A stretch of DNA of 55,884 nucleotides from contig NZ_JASHJX010000028.1 in the NCBI RefSeq assembly GCF_030732985.1, positions 1 through 55,884 of the forward strand. Direction: 5' to 3'. Position 1 is the stretch's first letter. The number at the start of each line of letters is the position of its first letter. The DNA is from Nioella sp. MMSF_3534 (GTDB lineage Bacteria > Pseudomonadota > Alphaproteobacteria > Rhodobacterales > Rhodobacteraceae). Position numbers and translations under genes: made by a program. This document shows positions 38,409 to 46,645 of the stretch, one piece after another. The notes beneath the pieces are model-generated. The model saw nothing but the letters and a program-made list of their open reading frames with translations. It had not been told where the DNA came from and made no database searches.

Positions 38409-39458
38409 ATGGCCGACACCGATATTCAGATCACTGAAATTCACTATGACAGCAGCCCTGTTCATCCTTATTCTGACGTTGTCCTTGAATGGGTCGAACT
38501 TCGAAATGATGGCGCGACCGCAGTCAGCCTGGATGGTTGGACAATTACCGATGCGGGTGGCGGCGTAACGAGCTTCAATGCCGGGTTCACCTTGCAGGCG
38601 GGGCAGTACGGGATCGTCTACAACTCACAACGCATTTCCGAGTCTGACTTTCTGTCGATCTACGGCCCACTTCCGCCAAATACCGTGCTCATTACTCGGA
38701 GTGGGCTATCTTCGGACTGGGCCGCGATGAGCAACTCCGGCGATCAGATCATCCTGAGAAACGACAGCGGCACAGTCATCGAGGATCTCACTTATCCTGA
38801 CATTGCCGCCGATGGGCAAACGGTGTCCGTTGGAGGCACGGATGAGGCCGAGACCTTTACGCTGCAGAACGACCCAACCCCCGGGGCCCAAGTCTGCTTT
38901 GCTGCCAAAACCTTGATCGAGACAAGCGACGGGCCTGTCATGGTCGAAGACATGCAAATCGGTACAAACCTTGCGACCGCAGAAGGCGGGATCGTCCCGG
39001 TCAAATGGATTGGTCGCCAAACCGTCTCCACCCGCTTCGGCCCCGCCGAACGCCTGATGCCGGTGCGCTTTGCTGCCGGGTCTTTGGGCGACAGCCTTCC
39101 GACAACCGATCTGACGGTCACCGCCGATCACGGGATGCTGGTGGATGGCGTCATTTGCCATGCGGGTGCACTTGTGAATGGGACGACGATCACGCGGGTG
39201 CCCTTGGAGGAGATGGGAGAGACCTACACCGTCTATCACGTCGAGACCGAGGCGCATGAGATCATCCTCGCCAACGGTGCCCCTGCCGAGACCTTTATCG
39301 ACAATGTCAGTCGCCGCGTGTTCGATAACTATGCCGAGTTCGAGGCGCTTTACGGCGATGTGCCCGAGATGGAAGAGCTGCCCTATCCCCGCGCGATGTC
39401 CGCGCGGCAGGTGCCTGTTGAGATCAAGGTGAGGCTGGACGGAAAAGCCGCAGCCTGA
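38409..39458 (+). CDS. Lamin-tail-domain protein with Hint cassette (C)
   Basis: 349 residues. The N-terminal 160 residues form an LTD (lamin tail) domain: 'IQITEIHYDSSPVHPYSDVV', 'LEWVELRNDGATAVSLDGWT', 'GQYGIVYNSQRISESDF'. LTD domains are beta-sandwich modules frequent in secreted bacterial proteins. The Hint cassette starts at Cys163 ('CFAAKTLIETSDG'). This copy departs from the others near the start: the usual xGT after Cys is AKT, and the GD of 'IGD' is GT, so cleavage may be impaired. No Sec signal is visible. The ATG follows a GGAAC. Confidence 0.85.
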   Translation: MADTDIQITEIHYDSSPVHPYSDVVLEWVELRNDGATAVSLDGWTITDAGGGVTSFNAGFTLQAGQYGIVYNSQRISESDFLSIYGPLPPNTVLITRSGLSSDWAAMSNSGDQIILRNDSGTVIEDLTYPDIAADGQTVSVGGTDEAETFTLQNDPTPGAQVCFAAKTLIETSDGPVMVEDMQIGTNLATAEGGIVPVKWIGRQTVSTRFGPAERLMPVRFAAGSLGDSLPTTDLTVTADHGMLVDGVICHAGALVNGTTITRVPLEEMGETYTVYHVETEAHEIILANGAPAETFIDNVSRRVFDNYAEFEALYGDVPEMEELPYPRAMSARQVPVEIKVRLDGKAAA

Positions 39459-39816
39459 TCCCTCCCGGTCGAGCTATCAGGATCGAAGTCATAGAAAATA
39501 GCGGCGTCATGCACTAGGTGCTGCCCACTCTGCGCTTGCCGCCCTATCCCATGTTTTCCTCGCATTGGTGCATCAGCCAATAGCCCTGTCACGCTCAAGT
39601 GCAGGTTTGTTGGCATATCGAAGAGGGTGACCGCATGACTGGCCCAATCTCGCCTGTGACTCGTGTCAGGCACCGGCTTTGACGGGGTCTTCCTGATCGT
39701 CGTTGCTGCGTATGCAGGCTTGTCATGCCCGACAGTGTTGTTAGAATTGCATAAAGAATTTTAGTCTTTCGTATCTTCGGCGCTCTGGCGCCGAGCCATA
39801 GCCATATGGGGGTAAT
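39459..39816. other. 358-bp gap holding an acnA scrap and a promoter region
   Basis: Its first part holds the acnA-like remnant described separately. The last 100 bp are AT-rich, including GTTGTTAGAATTGCATAAAG, and probably contain the promoter of Hint gene D. No intact gene is seen. Confidence 0.55.
39476..39530 (+). pseudogene. Decayed copy of the acnA 3' end
   Basis: Read in frame from 39478 the sequence gives I-R-I-E-V-I-E-N-S-G-V-M-H-stop-V-L-P, matching the AcnA tail '[19 protein letters not shown]' at 33779-33837. By hand alignment roughly 80 percent of bases agree over about 50 bp. A TAG replaces the tyrosine codon of 'LHYVL'. It lies 17 bp after the stop of Hint gene C, as though acnA and its downstream neighbourhood had been copied here. 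Confidence 0.5.
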
Positions 39817-39855
39817 ATGCCAACTTTACACACCGCACCCGGATAGGTCCGGCTT

Positions 39856-40746
39856 TTGAATGTGACCTTTACGGGCGGATCTGGAAACCCTGGGTCCACG
39901 CTCAATTGGAACCTGATAAACGAATCCAACACCGACACTCAAGTCAGCGACAACAATGACGACGGAAACCTCGATGAGGGAAGCGACACTTGGGTCGTGA
40001 CCGGCGATCCGAATATTTACACTTTTACTGGCTATACCATCACGTCCGGCGGCACGGAGTATGGCGTATTCTCGAACGGAACGCTTTATTATGTTCCGAT
40101 CAATGAGGACGGTGTCGGCCAGTCGACCATTGGCACTTCTGGAACGTCGAACGTGTTTCAATCCGAAGCCGCCGCCTATCTGTGTTATGGCCCTGGCACC
40201 CTTATATCAGCACCTCTCGGAGACGTGTCTGTCGAGACTCTGCAAATCGGCGATCTTGTGCAAACGGTTGACGGCAAGCACGTCTCGGTCAAATGGATCG
40301 GCCGCCAGACCGTCTCGACCCGCTTCCGCCCCGCAGACCGGATGGGGCTGGTGCGCTTTGCTGCCGGGTCTTTGGGCGAGGGGCTGCCGCATACGGACCT
40401 GACCGTCACCGCCGATCACGGGATGCTTGTGGATGGCGTCATCTGCCACGCGGGCGCCTTGGTGAACGGGACAACGATCACGCGCGTTCCGTTGTCCGAG
40501 ATGGGGGACACCTTCACCGTCTACCATATCGAGACCGAAGAACACGAGATCATCCTCGCCAATGGCACCCCTGCCGAGACCTTCATCGACAACGTCTCGC
40601 GCCGCGTGTTCGACAACTACGCCGAGTTCGAGGCGCTCTACGGCGATGTGCCCGAGATGGAGGAGCTTCCATACCCCCGCGCGATGTCGGCGCGGCAGGT
40701 GCCGGAGCGGCTCAAGCTAAAGCTGGACGGACAACGCGCAGCGTAA
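39856..40746 (+). CDS. Hint-domain protein D, short passenger, probably 5'-damaged
   Basis: As given (TTG start) it has 296 residues, with the Hint cassette from Cys110 ('CYGPGTLISAPLGD'). The passenger has 'SDNNDDGNLDEGSDTW' and 'YTFTGYTITSGGTEYGVF', like the other short members. In the same frame an ATG at 39817 with GGGGGTAAT before it starts 'MPTLHTAPG' and then meets a TAG at 39844-39846. The likely ancestral start is therefore 39817, and the gene is either broken or restarts at TTG 39856. The cassette also has an unusual 'RMGLVRF' where the others read RLMPVRF. Confidence 0.7.
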   Translation: MNVTFTGGSGNPGSTLNWNLINESNTDTQVSDNNDDGNLDEGSDTWVVTGDPNIYTFTGYTITSGGTEYGVFSNGTLYYVPINEDGVGQSTIGTSGTSNVFQSEAAAYLCYGPGTLISAPLGDVSVETLQIGDLVQTVDGKHVSVKWIGRQTVSTRFRPADRMGLVRFAAGSLGEGLPHTDLTVTADHGMLVDGVICHAGALVNGTTITRVPLSEMGDTFTVYHIETEEHEIILANGTPAETFIDNVSRRVFDNYAEFEALYGDVPEMEELPYPRAMSARQVPERLKLKLDGQRAA

Positions 40747-40798
40747 TCCCCGCCTTTTCGGCTGGCACAAGACCGGGAATGGCGGCACAGTGGCCGCC

Positions 40799-41602
40799 AT
40801 GACCGATCATTCCTTCCGCTTCACCCATGCCCTGTGCCGCCGCCCCGCGCGGTCCTGCACGCAAGGCTTGCGCGCCGTTGACATGGGTGCGCCCGACCCG
40901 GACCTCTTCGACGCCGAACACGCCGCCTATATGGATGCCCTGCGCCATGCGGGCGCGATGGTGACGGTGCTGGAACCGCTGGAGGACTTCCCCGACAGCT
41001 GCTTCATCGAGGACCCGGCCCTGTGTCTGAAGGGCACCGCCATCGTGCTGCGCCCCGGCGCGCCCACCCGGCTTGGCGAGGCGCAGGCACTGAAACCCGT
41101 GTTGGAGGGGATGTTCCCCGAGGTGCGTGACCTGCCCGGCACAGGCTTTGTCGATGGGGGCGATATCCTGTGTTCCGACACGGAGGTCATGGTGGGCCTG
41201 TCGGCGCGGACCGATCTGGCAGGGGTAGAGGCGCTGCGCCCGCTGGTCGAGGATCTGGGCTACCGCCTGCGGATCGTGGAAACCCCCGCCGATATCCTGC
41301 ATTTCAAGACCGAAAGCAGTCTTCTGGATGCGGAAACCATCCTGGCCACACCCAAGCTGGCAGCAACCGGCTGTTTCGACGGCTACCGGGTGATCGAGAC
41401 GGCGCCGCTTGAGCATGCGGCGGCCAATGCGATCCGCTTCAACGATCATGTCTTCGTCAGCGCCGGCCACCCGCGCACCGTGGAGCGGTTGGACAAGGCG
41501 GGCTACACCGTGGCGGAACTGCCGATGACGCAGGCGGCGTTGCTGGATGGCGGTCTGTCCTGCCTGTCGCTGCGGTTCTCGCTGGCCGGCGGGCTGACAT
41601 GA
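40799..41602 (+). CDS. ddaH: Dimethylarginine dimethylaminohydrolase-type amidinotransferase family enzyme
   Basis: 267 residues, guanidino-modifying (beta/alpha propeller) family. The start 'FRFTHALCRRPARSCTQGLR', the acidic 'PDSCFIEDPAL', the catalytic His in 'ADILHFKTES' and the nucleophile Cys in 'LLDGGLSCLSLRFS' match DDAH. It would split methylated arginines to citrulline plus methylamine; close relatives act on other guanidines. The ATG at 40799 has only a weak site; a GTG at 40790 is the alternative. Confidence 0.87.
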   Translation: MTDHSFRFTHALCRRPARSCTQGLRAVDMGAPDPDLFDAEHAAYMDALRHAGAMVTVLEPLEDFPDSCFIEDPALCLKGTAIVLRPGAPTRLGEAQALKPVLEGMFPEVRDLPGTGFVDGGDILCSDTEVMVGLSARTDLAGVEALRPLVEDLGYRLRIVETPADILHFKTESSLLDAETILATPKLAATGCFDGYRVIETAPLEHAAANAIRFNDHVFVSAGHPRTVERLDKAGYTVAELPMTQAALLDGGLSCLSLRFSLAGGLT

Positions 41603-41659
41603 GCGGCTTCGGGTGCCATGACCATCGGCCCACAGGGCAGGGGCAGTAAAGGGGCTCAG

Positions 41660-42112
41660 ATGTTCAAGGGCTTCCCCGATTGGCCGCCGATCTGGTTTGC
41701 GGGCTTTTGCGCGGCGGCGTGGCTTCTGGCGCGGGAAGTGCCGCTTGTCGTGGCCTTCGGCCCGCTGTTCTGGGGGCTTGGACTGCTGCTGATCGCAGGC
41801 GGGCTGGTTCTGATCGGCTGGTCGGCCATCTGGTTCTGGCGCAAGAAAACCCCGATCGAGCCGCATCATACGCCCAAGGCGCTGATCGTGGAGGGGCCAT
41901 ACCGCTGGTCGCGCAATCCGATCTACCTCGCCATGGTGGCGATGCTGACGGGCTATGTGCTGTGGCTGGGGGTGCTGAGCCCGATCCTGCTGCCGGGGCT
42001 GTTCGTGTCGGTCCTGACCCTGCGGTTCATCATCCCGGAGGAGGACGCGCTGGTCGACAGCTTCGGGCTGGAGGCGCGACGCTATCTTCAACAAACCCGG
42101 CGTTGGCTGTAA
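41660..42112 (+). CDS. Isoprenylcysteine carboxyl methyltransferase-like membrane protein
   Basis: 150 residues with about four membrane helices. The C-terminal half has 'ALIVEGPYRWSRNPIYLAMV', the 'GPYxxxRNPxY' motif of the ICMT/PEMT-like methyltransferase family, then 'FIIPEEDALVDSFGLEARRY'. Bacterial members probably methylate lipids or other membrane substrates; the substrate is unknown. The ATG at 41660 follows AAAGGGG. Confidence 0.85.
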   Translation: MFKGFPDWPPIWFAGFCAAAWLLAREVPLVVAFGPLFWGLGLLLIAGGLVLIGWSAIWFWRKKTPIEPHHTPKALIVEGPYRWSRNPIYLAMVAMLTGYVLWLGVLSPILLPGLFVSVLTLRFIIPEEDALVDSFGLEARRYLQQTRRWL

Positions 42113-42195
42113 CGCGAACTCGCAAAGGCTTGATTGGCGTCCCCGGACCAGGTTCACTACCTATCAGGGGACATAAGGGAACACTCACGACTATC

Positions 42196-42897
42196 ATGCG
42201 GAAACTCATCGCCTCACTTGCCCTCGGTCTGCTTTCGCTGACTGCCCCCGCGGCCCGTGCCGACAGCCCGGTCGTGGTGGAGCTGTTCACCTCGCAAGGC
42301 TGCTCGGCCTGCCCGCCTGCCGATGCGTTGCTGACACAGCTGGCCGGGCGGGAGGACGTGATCGCATTGGCGCTGCATGTGGACTACTGGGACTATATCG
42401 GATGGGCCGATACCTTTGCCTCCGGTCAGTTCACCCGCCGCCAGCACGCCTATGCCCGCCATGCCGGGCAGCGCATGGTATATACGCCGCAGATGATCGT
42501 GGGGGGCGTGGAACGGGTGGTGGGCTACGAGCCGATGGATGTGGCGGAACTGATCGCCCAATACAGGGTTGTGGATTATCCGGTGGAGGTCAGCCTGTCG
42601 CGTGTCGAGGGGGGGATCGTGCTGCGCGCCGTGGCCTCCATGGCGCTGGAGGAACCCGGCATGATCGTTCAGATCGTGCGCTACATGCCCAGTGAAATGG
42701 TGGAGATCCGGCGCGGAGAGAATGCGGGCCGCACCGTGGAATACAGCAATATCGTCACCGAATGGATGCGGGTCGGAGACTGGTCGGGGGCCGAGCCTTA
42801 CGAGCTTCAGCTGGTCGACGACTCGGCCCTGCCCATTGCTGCGATCGTGCAGATGGCGGGGCCGGGCCAGATCCTTGGCGCCGCGCGGCTGGACTGA
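42196..42897 (+). CDS. DUF1223 thioredoxin-like secreted protein
   Basis: 233 residues. The signal peptide '[20 protein letters not shown]' ends at 'ARA-D'. The mature protein has 'VVELFTSQGCSACPPADALL' with a CxxC motif and 'ALHVDYWDYIGWADTFASGQ', the hallmark of DUF1223. The fold is thioredoxin-like; the periplasmic role is unknown. In-frame sequence upstream of 42196 overlaps the previous gene and is not coding. Confidence 0.88.
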   Translation: MRKLIASLALGLLSLTAPAARADSPVVVELFTSQGCSACPPADALLTQLAGREDVIALALHVDYWDYIGWADTFASGQFTRRQHAYARHAGQRMVYTPQMIVGGVERVVGYEPMDVAELIAQYRVVDYPVEVSLSRVEGGIVLRAVASMALEEPGMIVQIVRYMPSEMVEIRRGENAGRTVEYSNIVTEWMRVGDWSGAEPYELQLVDDSALPIAAIVQMAGPGQILGAARLD

Positions 42898-42920
42898 GCG
42901 GCTTGGAGACCTCGCCGCCG

Positions 42921-43136
42921 TCAGGCGAGGAATACGCCCATCACCACCGACATCAGGCCAAGCGCCGAGATCAGCAGAGCCCCCATATTGAGAAACACGA
43001 TCCGCTGCAGCCGGGCGCGGGTTTCCACATCGGGCAGGTCCGCCCGGCGCACCCGGATGGCCGAGGCGATGCAATAGGCGATGATGATGAGCCCCACAGA
43101 CGTGAGCGCCGCGCCGAGCCAAACAAGCCATTCCAT
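42921..43136 (-). CDS. Small two-helix membrane protein
   Basis: 71 residues with hydrophobic segments 'WLVWLGAALTSVGLIIIAYC' and 'IVFLNMGALLISALGLMSVV' separated by a basic loop 'RVRRADLPDVETRARLQR'. It looks like small conserved Rhodobacteraceae membrane proteins of unknown function. It is convergent with the DUF1223 gene and divergent from gapR. The ATG at 43136 has AAGGGA upstream. Confidence 0.78.
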   Translation of the reverse strand: MEWLVWLGAALTSVGLIIIAYCIASAIRVRRADLPDVETRARLQRIVFLNMGALLISALGLMSVVMGVFLA

Positions 43137-43266
43137 GTGCAGATCCCTTCGTTCCGTCCCTGATAGTCGCCTAGCCGAGCCCGTCGCGCTTCGCAAGTCT
43201 TGCGGGGGGCGGGCAGGGGGGCTAGACCGGGGCTCTGGTGAGATCCGGCAATGAGAGGCAGGCCCG

Positions 43267-43530
43267 ATGGATGACGTGAATTCCCCCCCCGACAGCTACC
43301 GTGTGACCGCAGATGAGCTGCGCCAGTTCATCGAACGGGTGGAGCGGCTGGAAATGGAAAAGAAGGACATCGCCGACCAGATCAAGGAGGTGATGGCCGA
43401 GGCCAAGGGGCGCGGCTATGACACCAAGGTCATGCGCAAGGTGATCGCGCTGCGCAAACGCGAGCCCGACGATATCGCCGAGGAAGAGGCGGTGATGGAG
43501 ATGTACAAGGAAGCGCTTGGCATGCGGTGA
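43267..43530 (+). CDS. gapR: Nucleoid-associated protein GapR (DUF2312)
   Basis: 87 residues, with the whole DUF2312 signature: 'ADELRQFIERVERLEMEKKD', 'IADQIKEVMAEAKGRGYDTK' and 'VMRKVIALRKREPDD'. GapR binds overtwisted AT-rich DNA ahead of moving polymerases and is needed for replication and growth in Caulobacter. It is present in nearly all alphaproteobacteria. Confidence 0.95.
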   Translation: MDDVNSPPDSYRVTADELRQFIERVERLEMEKKDIADQIKEVMAEAKGRGYDTKVMRKVIALRKREPDDIAEEEAVMEMYKEALGMR

Positions 43531-43534
43531 TGTC

Positions 43535-43702
43535 GCCGCCTTTGGCGTCGATCCGGGGGCGCCCCTCGTCAGGCGCCTCTGGCGCCCTCCTCGGGCCGCG
43601 TTGCCACGGCTGTGTGGCACGCTTCGAGAGCCGATCAGCCCCTTGCGCCTTTTGCAGTGGCGGGATGCCTCCGGCGGGAGTATTTTGGCCAAGAAGAAGG
43701 GA
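43535..43702 (+). repeat. GC-rich post-gene element after gapR
   Basis: Several overlapping GC palindromes (for example GGGGGCGCCCC and GGCGCCTCTGGCGCC) lead to CGGCGGGAGTATTTTGGCC and AAGAAGAAGG at about 43674-43702. It resembles the element after metY at 26560-26630 in the same orientation relative to its gene. It may be a terminator or a dispersed repeat. Confidence 0.55.
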
Positions 43703-44578
43703 TCAGGGCGTGATCAGGGTGACGCCGGGGATATGGGCGACCGCGTCCATGTCTTCTTCGTAGGAGGCGGTCATGTCGTCGAGCATCTCGGCGGACCATC
43801 CGGGGGTGTCCAGGTCTTCCTCCAGCGCGTCGTCGAGCGCGTATTTGTCAAGGAAGGCGGCTACCACCCGTCGGCGCAGCATCTCGTTTTCCGGCGGGTT
43901 TTCAGACAGGTAGCGTTGCATCCGCCGGAAGCCGGCAGGGTCCATCAGATCCTCGATCAGGTCATCCACACCATCGAGCGGGGCCAGCGGGTCGCAGCCC
44001 GCCAGTTCGCGCATCACCTCGCCCCAGATCAGCGGCGTGTCTTCGTTGCACCAGGCTGATACCGGGCAATCGGGCACCGCCACGCGCATGCGCGCCAGCA
44101 TTTCGGACCAGGCCAGGGCGTGCGGCTGCATGTCTTCGGTGAATTCCTCGAACTGGCGGAAACGCGAGGTCTTGAAAAGCGCCGGGATCAGCGTTGCGGG
44201 ATCGCGCATTCCAAGCATGAATTCCACCTGTGCCGTGGGAAAGAGGTTTCGCAAGCTGCGCGAGACCCGGTCGATCATCGGCCAGATCTGCGCGCCGATC
44301 ACCACCAGCCGGTTGATCGAAACCATGCGCGGATCGGAAAAGATGATGCGCTCCGTGCCGTCGGGAATCTTGGCCGAGGTCAGGATATTGCGCTGCAACT
44401 CTTCCGGGGCGGGGGCGCCGTCAAGCGCGCGCAGCGTGTCCTTCAGGACATCTCGGTAAAGCGCCGGTGTAGGCACCGCGATGCCCTGTTTTGCCAGCGG
44501 CTCCCGGTTCTTCAGGAGGGACCGGATCAGCCTGTCGTCATCGGTGCACGGGGCCCCCATGTGAAACACGACCTGCAT
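43703..44578 (-). CDS. Uncharacterised sulfotransferase-like protein
   Basis: 291 residues. The N-terminus 'MQVVFHMGAPCTDDDRLIRS' recalls the start of bacterial sulfotransferase-like proteins ('HIGAxKTGTT'), but the PAPS-binding Lys/Thr loop is not kept, so activity is doubtful. Later stretches such as 'VEFMLGMRDPATLIPALFKT' also fit that family. It stands alone; the function is not known. The ATG at 44578 is taken because the similarity begins there. Confidence 0.6.
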   Translation of the reverse strand: MQVVFHMGAPCTDDDRLIRSLLKNREPLAKQGIAVPTPALYRDVLKDTLRALDGAPAPEELQRNILTSAKIPDGTERIIFSDPRMVSINRLVVIGAQIWPMIDRVSRSLRNLFPTAQVEFMLGMRDPATLIPALFKTSRFRQFEEFTEDMQPHALAWSEMLARMRVAVPDCPVSAWCNEDTPLIWGEVMRELAGCDPLAPLDGVDDLIEDLMDPAGFRRMQRYLSENPPENEMLRRRVVAAFLDKYALDDALEEDLDTPGWSAEMLDDMTASYEEDMDAVAHIPGVTLITP

Positions 44579-44654
44579 GATACCTGCCCCCTCGCAGTCA
44601 ACCAAACCCGCCTGACCCTAACCGGGGCCGGGGCCGAGGCAAAGCCCCAAGATA

Positions 44655-45110
44655 TTAACGGACCGGGTAGCCCTGCCAGAACTTGATGGGACGCAGCGCG
44701 AAGGTGGTGTGCATGGAGGACACATCCGGCAGCGCCGCCAGGCAATCGCGGTGGATACGGTCGTAGTCGTCCATGTCGCGGGCGACCACGCGCAGGGTGT
44801 AGTCGGCCTGCCCGCTGGTCAGGTGGCATTCGAGGATATCGGGCGCGGCGCGGACCGCGGCCTCGAACCCGTCCAGCACACTCCGCTCCTGGCTGCGCAG
44901 GGTGATCTCGACAAAGACCAGAAGATTGAAACCCATCTTGCGGCGGCTGAGCCGGGCAGAGTAGCCCGCGATGATGCCAGAGGCCTCCAGTGACTTGATG
45001 CGCCGATGGCAGGCAGAGGCGGAGAGGCCGAGCTCATTGGCGAGATCGGCGACCGGGCGGCTCGAATCGCGTTGAAGCGCATGCAGGATACGGGTGTCGA
45101 TGCTGTCCAT
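44655..45110 (-). CDS. Lrp/AsnC family regulator, probable regulator of ald
   Basis: 151 residues: an N-terminal AsnC-type HTH ('MDSIDTRILHALQRDSSRPV', 'ADLANELGLSASACHRRIKS') and a C-terminal RAM domain ('PDILECHLTSGQADYTLRVV'). It is divergent from alanine dehydrogenase across 134 bp, the usual arrangement for an AldR-like activator that senses alanine or another amino acid. The target assignment is inference. Confidence 0.92.
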   Translation of the reverse strand: MDSIDTRILHALQRDSSRPVADLANELGLSASACHRRIKSLEASGIIAGYSARLSRRKMGFNLLVFVEITLRSQERSVLDGFEAAVRAAPDILECHLTSGQADYTLRVVARDMDDYDRIHRDCLAALPDVSSMHTTFALRPIKFWQGYPVR

Positions 45111-45244
45111 TTTTTCCCGGTTTTTGGCGGTTTTGCGCAAGATTGCTGCGCTGATATCGTCAAATTTCGGGAAGAAATCAAGAAAATTGCACTCAATCGC
45201 GCGTATTCTGACGCAAAGGAAATGCCGCGATGGAGGAGGTCGTC

Positions 45245-46363
45245 ATGATCGTCGGGTGTCCCAAGGAAATCAAGAATCACGAATACCGGGTCGGTCTGAC
45301 GCCGGAAAGCGCGGGCGAACTGGTGGCCCATGGCCACAGCGTCCTGATCGAGACCAATGCCGGATCCGGCATCGGCGCGATGGATGAGGATTACGTGGCT
45401 GCCGGTGCCACCATCATCGACACCGCCGAAGAAATCTTCGCCAAGGCCGACATGATCGTGAAGGTCAAGGAACCGCAGGCCATTGAACGCGCCATGCTGC
45501 GCGAGGGCCAGATCCTCTACACCTACCTTCATCTCGCCCCCGATCCGGAGCAGACCAAGGACCTCGTCGCCTCGGGTGCGACCTGCATCGCCTATGAAAC
45601 CGTGACCGGTGCGGGTGGCGGCCTGCCGCTGTTGAAGCCGATGAGCCAGGTGGCGGGGCGGATGTCGATCCAGGCGGGTGCAACGGCGCTGGAAAAATCC
45701 CATGGCGGTCGTGGTGTTCTGCTTGGCGGCGTGCCGGGCGTGGTGCCCGCGAAAGTGGCCGTCATCGGTGGCGGCGTCGTGGGCTTCAACGCGGCGCAGA
45801 TGGCCGTGGGTCTGGGCGCGGATGTGACCATTCTCGACCGCAGCCCCGATGTGCTGGAGCGCCTGTCGATGCATTTTGAATCCTCGGCCAAGACCCGGTT
45901 TTCGAACCTCGCCAACCTCGCCGAATGCGTGGCCGAGGCGGATCTGGTCATCGGGGCGGTTCTGGTGCCTGGCGCTGCCGCGCCCAAGCTGGTGACCCGC
46001 GCTATGCTGTCCACCATGAAGCCCGGCGCGGTGATGGTGGATGTGGCCATCGACCAGGGCGGCTGTTTCGAGACCTCGAAGGCCACCACCCATGCCGATC
46101 CGATCTACACCGTGGACGGGATCGTTCATTACTGCGTGGCCAACATGCCCGGTGGCGTGGCACGCACCTCGACCTATGCGCTGAACAACGTGACCCTGCC
46201 GCATGCGCTGCGCATTGCCGATCTCGGCTGGAAAGAGGCGCTGGCCCGCGATCCGCATCTGGCGAACGGGCTCAACGTCTGGAATCACCAGGTGACATAT
46301 GAGGCCGTGGCCCGTGACCTCGGTTACGACTACACGGCTGCTGCTGCTGCGCTGGCGGCCTGA
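45245..46363 (+). CDS. ald: Alanine dehydrogenase
   Basis: 372 residues. '[20 protein letters not shown]' is the family N-terminus, the NAD motif is '[20 protein letters not shown]', and '[20 protein letters not shown]' is the conserved C-terminal signature. It interconverts L-alanine and pyruvate plus ammonia. Pyruvate made by SuyAB could feed this step, but no direct link is visible. The ATG at 45245 follows GGAGGAGG. A strong terminator follows at 46407. Confidence 0.95.
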   Translation: MIVGCPKEIKNHEYRVGLTPESAGELVAHGHSVLIETNAGSGIGAMDEDYVAAGATIIDTAEEIFAKADMIVKVKEPQAIERAMLREGQILYTYLHLAPDPEQTKDLVASGATCIAYETVTGAGGGLPLLKPMSQVAGRMSIQAGATALEKSHGGRGVLLGGVPGVVPAKVAVIGGGVVGFNAAQMAVGLGADVTILDRSPDVLERLSMHFESSAKTRFSNLANLAECVAEADLVIGAVLVPGAAAPKLVTRAMLSTMKPGAVMVDVAIDQGGCFETSKATTHADPIYTVDGIVHYCVANMPGGVARTSTYALNNVTLPHALRIADLGWKEALARDPHLANGLNVWNHQVTYEAVARDLGYDYTAAAAALAA

Positions 46364-46406
46364 TCCAAGCGATCCTCCCCCGCCCGGTCTTGTTGGCCGG
46401 AGGGAG

Positions 46407-46448
46407 TGCACCCCGGACGGTTTACCCTTCCCGTCCGGGGTGCATTTT
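46407..46448 (+). terminator. Intrinsic terminator of ald
   Basis: A 14-bp perfect stem (46407-46420 with 46431-46444) with a 10-nt loop is followed by TTTT. Confidence 0.88.
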
Positions 46449-46499
46449 CATGCGTGTCCGCAGTGCTTGGAAAGACGGTGTTTTCATTCATCTTTAGGA

Positions 46500-46645
46500 G
46501 TTCTGCTCGCCCTTCATTCAGGAAAGCAATTCTAAAGGCGGAGCTGGTTCGTTAATAATTGTTAATGTAAAATAGTCTCTTGGCAGGTAACCAATTAACG
46601 CATAACAATCTATTGTAGTTGTTTTTGTAACGAGTGGGGCTTGAG
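46500..46645 (+). promoter_or_regulatory. AT-rich upstream region of Hint gene E
   Basis: This stretch is far richer in AT than its surroundings and carries TCGTTAATAATTG at 46549-46561, which matches TCGTTAACAATTG at 34023-34035 before Hint gene A in 12 of 13 positions. It is a likely promoter and regulatory region. Confidence 0.45.

Noticed and set aside
46552-46565. CtrA-type site TTAA-N-TTAA before Hint gene E
   Set aside because: The spacer is 6 rather than 7 bases, so it does not fit the consensus.
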